Below the pieces are notes generated by a model that saw only the letters and a list, made by a program, of their open reading frames with translations, made no database searches and had not been told where the DNA came from. Shown here one piece after another: positions 24,977-33,828 of a stretch of DNA of 64,000 nt. Origin of the DNA: Acidovorax sp. NCPPB 4044 (GTDB lineage: Bacteria > Pseudomonadota > Gammaproteobacteria > Burkholderiales > Burkholderiaceae_C); NCBI RefSeq assembly GCF_028069655.1, contig NZ_JAMCOS010000001.1, forward strand, positions 1,084,001 through 1,148,000. Reading direction: 5' to 3'. Each line of letters starts with the position of its first letter. Position 1 is the first letter of the stretch. The position numbers and the translations under genes were made by a program.

Positions 24977-25777
24977 ATGCTCAACAACAAGCCCGAATCT
25001 CGATGCGTGCCTTTTGCGCGCTTCGCCGGCAAGGTGGTGATCGTCACCGGCGCAGGCTCCGGCATCGGCGCCGCCACCGCGCGCCGCTTCTCCGAGGAAG
25101 GCGCGATGGTCGCCATTGCCGACCTGAGCGACGAGAAGCTCGCCGCCACGCGCGCCGACCTGCCCGCCGACCGCACGCTCGCGTACCCGGCCGACGTGTC
25201 CCTGTTCGACGAGGTGCAGGAACTCGTCGATGCCACCGTGGAGCGCTTCGGCCGGCTCGACGTCATGGTCAACAATGCCGGCATCGCCGTGCAGGGCAAG
25301 GTCACCGAAGCGAGCCTGGAAGACTGGCACCGCGTCCTGGCCACCAACGTCTCCGGCGTCTTCCACGGCGCGCGTTCCGCCATGCCGCACCTGGTCCGGA
25401 GCCGGGGCTGCATCGTCAACACCTCGTCCGTCTCGGGCCTGGGCGGCGACTGGGACATGAGCTTCTACAACACCTCCAAGGGCGCCATCTCCAACTTCAC
25501 GCGCGCACTGGCACTCGACCACGGCCGCGACGGCGTGCGCGTGAACGCGGTGGCGCCCAGCCTCACCTTCACGGGCATGACCGAAGACATCAAGGCCGAC
25601 CCCGCGCTGCTCGCCAAGTTCGCCGAACGCATCCCGCTCGGCCGCGGCGCCGAGCCCGAGGAGATCGCCTCCGTGATCGCCTTCCTCGCGAGCCCGGACG
25701 CGGGCTTCGTCACCGGCGTCGTGCTGCCGGTGGACGGCGGGGTGTCGGCATCGAACGGGCAGCCGGCGCAGGGATGA
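24977..25777 (+). CDS. SDR-family NAD(P)-dependent oxidoreductase
   Basis: A 266-residue classical short-chain dehydrogenase. It has the cofactor motif VTGAGSGIG, the NNAG motif, the catalytic Ser in NTSSVSGLGG and YNTSK (Tyr-X3-Lys), and a C-terminal LPVDGGVSASNG typical of this fold. Substrate cannot be inferred. The start at 24977 has GGAG 5 bases upstream. It is divergent from the candidate effector and lies between cobC and cobQ; no role in B12 synthesis is known for this family. Confidence 0.88.
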   Translation: MLNNKPESRCVPFARFAGKVVIVTGAGSGIGAATARRFSEEGAMVAIADLSDEKLAATRADLPADRTLAYPADVSLFDEVQELVDATVERFGRLDVMVNNAGIAVQGKVTEASLEDWHRVLATNVSGVFHGARSAMPHLVRSRGCIVNTSSVSGLGGDWDMSFYNTSKGAISNFTRALALDHGRDGVRVNAVAPSLTFTGMTEDIKADPALLAKFAERIPLGRGAEPEEIASVIAFLASPDAGFVTGVVLPVDGGVSASNGQPAQG

Positions 25778-25904
25778 GGGGGCCGTCCTGCGGCGCGCCG
25801 GGCAGGGGAGAATAGGCGCCCCTGTCCGCTGCTTCTTTCTCTCCCGCCGTGCACCTCCTCCATTCCGTCTCCCTCCCTGTACCGGTCACTGGCGGCGCGA
25901 CGCG

Positions 25905-27380
25905 ATGACCGCCCGCTGCATCATGGTCCTCGGCACCTCCAGCGGTGCCGGCAAGAGCTGGCTCGCGACGGCGCTGTGCCGGTGGTTCAGCGACCAGGGG
26001 CTGCGCGTGGCGCCGTTCAAGGCGCAGAACATGAGCAACAACGCGCGCGTGGTGGCGGCGCCTGGGGGCGGGCAGGGGGAGATCGGCAGCGCGCAGTATT
26101 TCCAGGCGCTGGCCGCGCGGGCGGAGCCCGAGGTGCGCATGAACCCGGTGCTGCTCAAGCCCGAGGCGGATACGCGCAGCCAGGTGGTGCTGATGGGGCA
26201 GGTGAGCGATGAACTCACGCGCATGCCCTGGCGCGGGCGCAGTGCGCATGTGTGGCCGCACGTGGCCGGCGCGCTCGATGCGCTGCGTGCCGAGAACGAC
26301 ATCGTGGTGATCGAGGGCGCGGGCTCGCCGGCCGAGATCAACCTGCATGCGAGCGACATCGTCAACATGCGCGTGGCGCGGCACGCGGGCGCGCATGGGC
26401 TGCTGGTGACCGACATCGACCGCGGCGGTGCCTTCGCACACCTCTACGGCACCTGGGCGCTGTTGCCCGAGGGCGAGCGCGCACTGATCCAGGGCTTCGT
26501 GCTCAACAAGTTCCGCGGCGACGCCGCGCTGCTCGCGCCCGCGCCCGAGATGCTGCGCGAGCGCACGGGTGTGCCCACGGTGGCCACCATCCCCATGCAG
26601 TGGCGCCACGGCCTGCCCGAGGAAGACGGCGTGTTCGACGATGCCGGCCACGTGCGCGCGGGCGCGGGCGGCGCGGTGCACACCACGGTGGCCGTGGTGG
26701 CCTATCCGCGCATCAGCAACCTCGATGAATTCCAGCCGCTCAAGGGCGTGCCGGGCCTGCGCCTCGTGTGGGCGCGCAGCCCGGCCGAGGTGGCCGCGGC
26801 CGACTGGATCGTGCTGCCCGGCTCCAAGGCCACCGCGGCCGACCTGGCCTGGCTGCGCGCGCAGGGGCTGGATGCGGCCATCGCCGCGCACGCGGCGCGC
26901 GGCGGACGTGTGCTGGGCATCTGCGGCGGTCTGCAGATGCTGGGCGAGGCATTGATCGACACCCACGGCGTGGACGGCAACGCGCCGGGCCTGGGCCTGC
27001 TGCCGCTGGTGACGGCCTTCGAGCCCGCCAAGACGGTGCGGCGCACGCGGACCGCCTTCGGCACGCTGGAGGGCGCCTGGAGCGCGCTCTCCGGCGCGGC
27101 CGTGCAGGGCTACGAGATCCACCACGGCCGCACCGCGCAGCACCCCGCGATGGCCGCCGCGGGCGACGTGGCGCGCGAGGCGATCCCGGGCCTGGCCTGG
27201 CAGAACGCGCGCGGCAACGTGCTGGGCGTGTACCTGCACGGCCTGTTCGAGGATGCGGCCGCGCTGCGCGCGCTCTTCGGCGCCGACGTGCCCACGCTCG
27301 ACGCGGTGTTCGACCGCCTGGCGCGCGGCGTGGACGAATGGTTCGATGCGGCGTGGCGTGGTGCGCAGCGCCGCCGATGA
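25905..27380 (+). CDS. cobQ: cobyric acid synthase
   Basis: A 491-residue glutamine-dependent amidotransferase that amidates the b, d, e and g carboxylates of adenosylcobyrinic acid a,c-diamide. The P-loop MVLGTSSGAGKSWLATALCR and FKAQNMSNNARV are characteristic. The C-terminal glutaminase domain has the nucleophile in RVLGICGGLQMLG and a downstream GYEIHHGRT. The length is standard. Confidence 0.96.
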   Translation: MTARCIMVLGTSSGAGKSWLATALCRWFSDQGLRVAPFKAQNMSNNARVVAAPGGGQGEIGSAQYFQALAARAEPEVRMNPVLLKPEADTRSQVVLMGQVSDELTRMPWRGRSAHVWPHVAGALDALRAENDIVVIEGAGSPAEINLHASDIVNMRVARHAGAHGLLVTDIDRGGAFAHLYGTWALLPEGERALIQGFVLNKFRGDAALLAPAPEMLRERTGVPTVATIPMQWRHGLPEEDGVFDDAGHVRAGAGGAVHTTVAVVAYPRISNLDEFQPLKGVPGLRLVWARSPAEVAAADWIVLPGSKATAADLAWLRAQGLDAAIAAHAARGGRVLGICGGLQMLGEALIDTHGVDGNAPGLGLLPLVTAFEPAKTVRRTRTAFGTLEGAWSALSGAAVQGYEIHHGRTAQHPAMAAAGDVAREAIPGLAWQNARGNVLGVYLHGLFEDAAALRALFGADVPTLDAVFDRLARGVDEWFDAAWRGAQRRR

Positions 27381-27440
27381 GCGAGAGCGCGCGCACCATC
27401 GCCGTGCCTCTCGCAATGCATTTTTCTGGAACATGACGCA

Positions 27441-28514
27441 ATGACCCCTACCGCCGCCTCGCTCTTGCCCGAGATCGCCCCCCTGCCCGACGATGGCCTG
27501 GCCGTGCGCCTGCAGCACCGCATCGACCACAAGACCAAACCCCTCGGCGCGCTGGGCCGGCTGGAATCGCTGGCCGTGCGCATCGGCCGCATCCTGGGCA
27601 CCGAGGCACCCGAGCTGCGCGAGCCGCAGATGCTGGTGTGCGCGGCCGACCACGGCATCGCGGCGCGCGGCGTGTCGGCATTCCCCAGCGAGGTGACGGC
27701 GCAGATGGTGGAGAACTTTCTCGCCGGTGGCGCGGCCGTGAGCGTGCTTGCGCGCCAGCACGGCCTGGCGCTCACGGTGGCCGACTGCGGCGTGGCCACG
27801 GCAGTGCCCCCGCGCGCGGCCGTGCCGGGCCGGCCCCGGCTGCTCAGCGACTGCCGCGTGGCGGCCGGCACGGCCGATGCGTCGGTGGGCCCTGCGATGG
27901 CGGCGGACCGATGCGCGCAAGCCGTGGCGAACGGCCGTGCCATCGTGCGGGCGCTGCCGGGCAATGCGCTGCTGCTGGGCGAGATGGGCATCGGCAACAC
28001 CTCCGTGGCGAGCCTGCTGCTGGCGCGCCTGTGCGGCGTGGCGCTGGAGGACTGCACGGGCGCCGGCACGGGCCTGGACGCCGAGGGCATCGCGCGCAAG
28101 CGCGCCGTGCTGCGGCAGGCACTGGAGGCCAACGCCGGCGCCACCGCGCCGCTCGACGCGCTGGCCGCCTTGGGCGGGCTGGAGGTGGCGACGCTCGTGG
28201 GCGCCGTGCTGCAGGCCGCCGCCGAGCGCCGCGTGGTCGTGGTGGACGGCTTCATCACCAGCGCCGCGGTGCTGGTGGCCAGCCGCCTCGCGCCGGCGGT
28301 GCTGGAGCGCTGCGTGTTCTCGCACCGCTCCGGCGAGCCGGGACACGCGCTGATGCTCGGCGCGCTGGGCGCAGAGCCATTGCTGGACCTGGGCCTGCGC
28401 CTGGGCGAGGGCTCGGGCGCCGCGCTGGCATGGCCGCTGCTCACCTCGGCCTGCGCCATCCTGCGGGAGATGGCGAGCTTCGAGGAAGCCGGCGTGGCGC
28501 AGAAGGCGGGTTGA
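27441..28514 (+). CDS. cobT: nicotinate-nucleotide--dimethylbenzimidazole phosphoribosyltransferase
   Basis: A 357-residue enzyme that makes alpha-ribazole phosphate from DMB and NaMN, following BluB in the pathway. Motifs include RIDHKTKPLGALGRLE, AADHGIAARGVSAFP, MGIGNTSVASLLL, VVVDGFITSAAVLVA and GLRLGEGSGAALAWPLL. It lies 60 bases after cobQ. Its usual downstream partners cobS and alpha-ribazole phosphatase are absent; a dispersed repeat and PIP-controlled minus-strand genes lie there instead. Confidence 0.95.
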   Translation: MTPTAASLLPEIAPLPDDGLAVRLQHRIDHKTKPLGALGRLESLAVRIGRILGTEAPELREPQMLVCAADHGIAARGVSAFPSEVTAQMVENFLAGGAAVSVLARQHGLALTVADCGVATAVPPRAAVPGRPRLLSDCRVAAGTADASVGPAMAADRCAQAVANGRAIVRALPGNALLLGEMGIGNTSVASLLLARLCGVALEDCTGAGTGLDAEGIARKRAVLRQALEANAGATAPLDALAALGGLEVATLVGAVLQAAAERRVVVVDGFITSAAVLVASRLAPAVLERCVFSHRSGEPGHALMLGALGAEPLLDLGLRLGEGSGAALAWPLLTSACAILREMASFEEAGVAQKAG

Positions 28515-28581
28515 GCGGTCGCGTCGGCGTTGCCCCCGCGCTCCTCGGCGGTGCCGGCGGGTTCAACGGCCCGGATCACCG

Positions 28582-28640
28582 TGAAAAGTGCTCCATGCCG
28601 CCGGATTCATTCAATAGTTTGCTATTAAATATGTAGCAAA
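28582..28640 (+). repeat. dispersed GCTAT palindrome repeat, copy downstream of cobT
   Basis: GAAAAGTGCTCCATGCCGCC, GGATTCATTCAATAG, then the palindrome TTTGCTAT-TAAATAT-GTAGCAAA (28618-28640). Close match to the copy at 58676. Confidence 0.9.
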
Positions 28641-28725
28641 TGAGTCGCATGTGCCGGCGCCCATGCCGGGGCCGGGTGGCCCGGCCGCCGTCCGCAGCCG
28701 GAGATTGCGGCCCGGGGCAGGGCGG

Positions 28726-29145
28726 TCAGGCCGCTGCTTCCGCGGCTGCGCCGGCACCGTCTTTCGCGGCGATGTCCTTCAGCAGCGCCAGCAGCGGATC
28801 GTTCGGGTCCGGGCGGTGCGTCTCGGGCAGCGCGGGGTCCCAGTCGGGGTTGTGGCGGTTCAGCCAGGCGCCGGTGACGATGCTGCGGGCGATGTCCTGG
28901 CGGCGCTGGGTGGCGGCCTCGTCGTCGGTATCGTCCCCAGCCCCCGGGGTGCCTGCGGCGGCGGCCATGTCGGCATCGGCGGCGCGCAGCGTCTGCTCCA
29001 CCTCGGCCACGGCGTTCTCGAAGTCGCGCAGCACGTAGTGCGCCAGCAGCGCGCGTTCATCGAAGGGCTCACCGGGGTCGCCGGGGGGCAGGGCCGGTGC
29101 GGCGAGGGGGCGGGCGAGGGCTTCGGCAGGGGTGTCGGTGCTCAT
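28726..29145 (-). CDS. small acidic protein, possible partner or chaperone of the upstream His-rich protein
   Basis: A 139-residue, strongly acidic, soluble protein of no recognised family. The middle is helical with Glu/Asp runs (DFENAVAEVEQTLRAADADM, GDDTDDEAATQ), and a conserved-looking segment reads SIVTGAWLNRHNPDWDP. It starts 26 bases after the stop of the PIP-box-controlled His-rich gene and has an AAAGG site 8 bases before its ATG, so the two are probably co-transcribed. Small acidic proteins encoded next to effectors are often secretion chaperones; that role is inferred from size, charge and position only. Confidence 0.7.
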   Translation of the reverse strand: MSTDTPAEALARPLAAPALPPGDPGEPFDERALLAHYVLRDFENAVAEVEQTLRAADADMAAAAGTPGAGDDTDDEAATQRRQDIARSIVTGAWLNRHNPDWDPALPETHRPDPNDPLLALLKDIAAKDGAGAAAEAAA

Positions 29146-29171
29146 GTCGGGCGCCTTTCGGGGGCTCGGGG

Positions 29172-29939
29172 TCAGAAGTAGGGGCGGTACGGCGCGTAGT
29201 GCTGTGCCGTGGCGTAGGGGTTGAAGCTGGCCGCGTAGTGCTGGAAGGCCGCCGCCGGGTACTGCACCGCGTGGTACACGTTGGCAGCCGTGTGCGCGGC
29301 GTGGTGCAGCGCCGCGCTGGCGCCGTAGGCCGCGGCGGCCACGCCGCCCAGGCCGGCCATGGCGCCGTAGGCGACCTGGTTCAGCTTGTAGTGGCCGTAG
29401 GCCGCGGCATGGTGCGCGAGGTGGTGGGGGTTGTAGTGCTGGATCGCCGGCATCACCGTGGCGGCGGCGTGGTACATGCCCGCGGCCATGCCGTAGTGCG
29501 CGGTCTGCGGGATGGCATGCATGTGGCTGTGCGCGCTGCCGAAGGAATAGCGCGCGGCCTGCTGGTGGTAATGCTTTTCGTATTTATGGGCCTGCGCCTC
29601 GTAGCGGAAACCCATCTTCTTGAACATGTCGGCCTTGAACCCGCTCACCTTGGCCTGGTATTTGTGGTGCAAGCCCTGGGCCGCCCCGTGCATGGCGGCG
29701 CCCGCGTGGTAGCCCATGCCCGCGAAGGTGTTCGACATGATGCCGCGCGGGCGGGAGGGCAGCGCGGAGCGCGGCGACATCGTGGGCTCCTGGTGCGGCA
29801 TGCCGCCGCGCCCGTGCAGGCCGGTGTGGCTGTGCAGCAGCGACCGCGGCCGCGTGGTCTCCGGCCCGGTGGTGGTTTGGCGGTCGGGTGCCGTGGGGTG
29901 CGGCACGCCGTGTGTTCTGTTGAACTTGACCTCGTTCAT
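29172..29939 (-). CDS. His/Tyr/Ala-rich protein under a PIP box, candidate type III secreted protein
   Basis: A 255-residue protein of no recognised family. Residues 1-70 are Thr/Pro/Arg/His-rich and disordered-looking (MNEVKFNRTHGVPHPTAPDR and onwards). The remainder is dominated by His, Tyr and Ala (ATVMPAIQHYNPHHLAHHAA and AFQHYAASFNPYATAQHYAP) with a hydrophobic Gly/Ala stretch (AYGAMAGLGGVAAAAYGASA). The protein is basic and nearly free of acidic residues. A perfect PIP box with a correctly spaced YANNNT lies 92 bases upstream, and TGGAG precedes the ATG. Metal binding via the His clusters, or membrane or translocon association, are possibilities only. Confidence 0.75.
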   Translation of the reverse strand: MNEVKFNRTHGVPHPTAPDRQTTTGPETTRPRSLLHSHTGLHGRGGMPHQEPTMSPRSALPSRPRGIMSNTFAGMGYHAGAAMHGAAQGLHHKYQAKVSGFKADMFKKMGFRYEAQAHKYEKHYHQQAARYSFGSAHSHMHAIPQTAHYGMAAGMYHAAATVMPAIQHYNPHHLAHHAAAYGHYKLNQVAYGAMAGLGGVAAAAYGASAALHHAAHTAANVYHAVQYPAAAFQHYAASFNPYATAQHYAPYRPYF

Positions 29940-29993
29940 GGCGGCTCCAGTGGTTCGGCCGGCACGGCACAGGGCCGCGCTTCGGTGATGCCG

Positions 29994-29999
29994 ATGGTG
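29994..29999 (-). promoter_or_regulatory. YANNNT -10 element of PIP promoter 2
   Basis: CACCAT on the minus strand begins 31 bases after PIP box 2, matching YANNNT at the canonical 30-32 base spacing. Coordinates to within a base or two. Confidence 0.6.
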
Positions 30000-30030
30000 G
30001 CGCGGACCGGCGCGTCGCCGTGCCCGGCGT

Positions 30031-30055
30031 GCGAAGCCGTGGCCGCCGCCGCGAA
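30031..30055 (-). promoter_or_regulatory. perfect PIP box 2 (TTCGC-N15-TTCGC)
   Basis: On the minus strand TTCGC, exactly 15 bases, TTCGC, 92 bases upstream of the His-rich gene. Same sequence and spacing as PIP box 1 about 5 kb away. The spacer is GC-rich (GGCGGCGGCCACGGC). Confidence 0.8.
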
Positions 30056-30197
30056 AGCACTGGCTCGGCGCTGGCGTGGCACCGGCATGCGCGGGCTGCC
30101 TGGGGCGGTGCGGGCCGGCCCTGCCTGCCCCGGGGTGGGGCGGTCGCGCGCTCCGCCAGGTTGGTGCAGTGCGCGCCGCGTGCACCGTGTCGCGGCA

Positions 30198-30213
30198 ATT
30201 CTGTATACAAAAT
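30198..30213. promoter_or_regulatory. GTATAC-centred palindrome, possible GntR/FCD operator
   Basis: ATTCTGTATACAAAAT is a near-palindrome in an otherwise GC-rich region, about 52 bases before the ATPase start. FCD-type GntR regulators commonly bind TTGTATACAA-like sites, and the operon itself encodes such a regulator (34721). The link is inferred. Confidence 0.5.
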
Positions 30214-30264
30214 GGTGCGCAAACGGTATGCGGTGCTGGCACGCCGCTTGCGTACCGCCGGGGC

Positions 30265-31323
<1,059 letters not shown>

Positions 31324-31422
31324 GCGCCTTCCCTTCGCCTTCGCCGCCCCGATCTTTTCCCGTCTGTTTCCCTTGACCGTTCACCGTCCCCCTGTCCTTC
31401 ATCCCAACCCAGGAGCCGATCC

Positions 31423-32703
31423 ATGTCCGACGTGATTTCCGACACCCCGTCCCCCGCCCACGGCCTGCAGCGCCGCTCGCTGCTCCAGGGCACGGCGGGC
31501 ATCCTGGCCGCAGGCCTGTTCCCGGCCATCCATGCGCAGGAGAAGATCGTGCTGCGCTACCTGGGCACCGCGGTGAACCAGGACAAGGCCATCGCCGAGA
31601 AGTTCAAGGCCGACACGGGCATCGAGATCCAGTACGTGGCCGTGACCACCGACGACGTCACCAAGCGCGCGGTGACGGCGCCCAACAGCTTCGACCTGAT
31701 CGATACCGAGTACTTCTCGCTCAAGAAGATCGTGCCCACGGGCAACCTCAAGGGCATCGACACGAAGCGCATCAAGAACGCCGACAAGATCACCCCGCTG
31801 TTCACGCAGGGCACCGTGGCCGGCAAGGCCGTGGGCGAGCAGGGCACGGCGCCCAAGAAGGTGATGTTCCTCGAAGGCGAGAAGAGCAAGGTCTTCGCGA
31901 AGTCGCCCACGCAGTTCATGTCGCTGATCCCCACCGTGTACAACGCCGACACGCTGGGCATCCGGCCCGACCTCATCAAGCGCCCGATCGACTCCTGGGC
32001 CGAGCTGCTGAACCCCGAGTTCAAGGGCAAGACGGCGATCCTGAACATCCCCTCCATCGGCATCATGGACGCGGCCATGGTGGTGGAGGCCATGGGCCTC
32101 TACAAGTACCCCGACAAGGGGAACATGACCAGGAAGGAGATCGACCTCACGATCAAGACGCTGATCGAAGCCAAGAAGGCCGGCCAGTTCCGCGCGCTCT
32201 GGAAGGACTTCAACGAGAGCGTGAACCTGATGGCCTCCGGCGAGGTGGTGATCCAGTCGATGTGGAGCCCGGCCGTCACGGCCGTGCGCTCGAAGGGCGT
32301 GGCCTGCAACTTCCAGCCGCTCAAGGAGGGCTACCGCGCGTGGGCCGCGGGCTTCGGCGTGCCGGCCACGCTGTCGGGCCGCAAGCTCGACGGCGCCTAC
32401 GAGTTCATCAACTGGTTCCTCGACGGCTGGGCCGGTGCGTACCTCAACCGCCAGGGCTACTACAGCGCCGTGCTGGACACCGCCAAGGCCAAGATGGAAG
32501 CCTACGAGTGGGCCTACTGGATGGAAGGCAAGCCCGCCGAGAAAGACATCAAGGGCCCGCAGGGCCAGGTGCTCGCCAAGGCCGGCTCGGTGCGCGACGG
32601 CGGCAGCTATGAAGCGCGCATGGGCGCCATCGCCTGCTGGAACGCGGTGATGGACGAGAACAACTACATGGTGCAGAAGTGGAATGAGTTCGTGGCGGCA
32701 TGA
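31423..32703 (+). CDS. ABC transporter extracellular substrate-binding protein (PotD-like)
   Basis: A 426-residue periplasmic protein with a Tat-like signal (LQRRSLLQGTAGILAAGLFP, cleavage near IHAQ). The mature part has the cluster D fold features of polyamine/iron-type binding proteins (FDLIDTEYFSLKKI, LNIPSIGIMDAAMV, SGEVVIQSMWSP). The substrate is not evident; the linked racemase-like gene suggests a nitrogenous or chiral amino-acid-like compound. It lies between the ATPase and the permeases. Confidence 0.9.
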   Translation: MSDVISDTPSPAHGLQRRSLLQGTAGILAAGLFPAIHAQEKIVLRYLGTAVNQDKAIAEKFKADTGIEIQYVAVTTDDVTKRAVTAPNSFDLIDTEYFSLKKIVPTGNLKGIDTKRIKNADKITPLFTQGTVAGKAVGEQGTAPKKVMFLEGEKSKVFAKSPTQFMSLIPTVYNADTLGIRPDLIKRPIDSWAELLNPEFKGKTAILNIPSIGIMDAAMVVEAMGLYKYPDKGNMTRKEIDLTIKTLIEAKKAGQFRALWKDFNESVNLMASGEVVIQSMWSPAVTAVRSKGVACNFQPLKEGYRAWAAGFGVPATLSGRKLDGAYEFINWFLDGWAGAYLNRQGYYSAVLDTAKAKMEAYEWAYWMEGKPAEKDIKGPQGQVLAKAGSVRDGGSYEARMGAIACWNAVMDENNYMVQKWNEFVAA

Positions 32704-32711
32704 GGTGACAA

Positions 32712-32810
32712 CCCCCTGAGCGGCTGCGCCGCTTCCCCCTTCTCTCGCGCTGTGCGCGGGAAGGGGGACCACCCCGGCGGCCGGGCGGAGCCCGTTCCGC
32801 GGCGTGTGCT
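32712..32810 (+). repeat. GAGCGGCTGCGCCGC dispersed repeat, copy 2
   Basis: CCCCCTGAGCGGCTGCGCCG, then an AAGGGGGACCACCCC block and GGCCGGGCGGAGCC, in the gap between the binding protein and the first permease. Block order parallels the copy at 20092. Ends approximate. Confidence 0.6.
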
Positions 32811-32919
32811 GGCGTGGCCTGCTCCGCGGCCTTTTGGACGGGTGGCGCCGCGCGGCGTTTGGCAGTGTTGCCGCTATCCGGGGTCGCCGTGGTATTCGTT
32901 TTGGAAGTCAGGTTTACAT

Positions 32920-33828
32920 ATGGGCCATCCCACCTCTCCTCCCACAGCCGGCCTACCGGCGAAGCAGGGCGTTGCCGCCTGGTGGCAGGCGGCGCCGCTC
33001 ACGCTGGTGTTCGCGCTGTTCTTCCTCGTGCCGCTCGCGCTGGTGCTGATGGTGAGTTTCTGGGATTTCAGCGAGTACGAGCTGTTGCCGGGGTTCACGT
33101 TCAAGAACTATGTGGCGATCTTCGAGGGGTGTGCCGATCTTGCGCAGCCTTGCGTCACGCTGAGCACCTACCTGTCCACGCTCAAGTTCAGCCTGCTGGT
33201 GTGGGGAATCACGCTGGTGCTGGGGTTCGCGGTGGCGTATTTCCTGGCGTTCCATGTGCGCTCGCCGGGCATGCAGACGCTGCTGTTCGTGCTGTGCACG
33301 GTGCCGTTCTGGACGTCGAACGTGATCCGCATGGTGTCGTGGGTGCCGCTGCTCGGGCGCAACGGACTGGTGAACCAGACGCTGGCCGATCTGCGCCTGA
33401 TCGACACGCCCATCGAGTGGCTGCTGTTCTCCGATTTCTCGGTGGTGCTCGCGTTCGTGCACCTCTACACGATGTTCATGATCGTGCCGATCTTCAACAG
33501 CATGATGCGCATCGACCGCAGCCTGATCGAGGCGGCCAGCGATGCCGGCGCGAGCGGCTGGCAGACGCTCTGGAGCGTGGTGGTGCCGCTGTCGCGCACG
33601 GGCATCGTGATCGGCTCGATCTTCGTGCTCACCATCGTGATGGGCGATTTCGTGACCATCGGCGTGATGGGCGGGCAGCAGATCGCCTCGGTGGGCAAGA
33701 TCATCCAGGTGCAGACCTCGTACCTGCAGTTCCCGCTGGCGGCGGCCAACGCCGTGATCCTGCTGGCCATCGTGCTGATGGTCATCTGGGGCCTGACGCG
33801 CCTCGTGGACCTCCGAAAGGAACTGTGA
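32920..33828 (+). CDS. ABC transporter permease 1 (PotB-like)
   Basis: A 302-residue inner-membrane protein with about six helices. It has the cytoplasmic EAA loop (LIEAASDAGASGWQTLWSVV, then PLSRTGI) that contacts the ATPase. The ATG at 32920 gives a normal PotB-type N-terminus; longer open sequence upstream belongs to a dispersed repeat. Its TGA overlaps the start of permease 2. Confidence 0.92.
   Translation: MGHPTSPPTAGLPAKQGVAAWWQAAPLTLVFALFFLVPLALVLMVSFWDFSEYELLPGFTFKNYVAIFEGCADLAQPCVTLSTYLSTLKFSLLVWGITLVLGFAVAYFLAFHVRSPGMQTLLFVLCTVPFWTSNVIRMVSWVPLLGRNGLVNQTLADLRLIDTPIEWLLFSDFSVVLAFVHLYTMFMIVPIFNSMMRIDRSLIEAASDAGASGWQTLWSVVVPLSRTGIVIGSIFVLTIVMGDFVTIGVMGGQQIASVGKIIQVQTSYLQFPLAAANAVILLAIVLMVIWGLTRLVDLRKEL

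Larger units (their letters stand above)
29940..30264. other. intergenic region with two divergent promoters
   Basis: These 325 bases hold PIP box 2 and its -10 element for the minus-strand His-rich gene and, towards the other side, a GTATAC palindrome upstream of the ABC transporter operon. I see no open frame here with convincing coding character. Confidence 0.6.

Noticed and set aside
28582..28640. GCTAT palindrome downstream of cobT considered as a rho-independent terminator
   Set aside because: The stem is AT-rich and short with no T-tract on either strand, and the same element occurs inside coding sequences, so it is a dispersed repeat and not a dedicated terminator.
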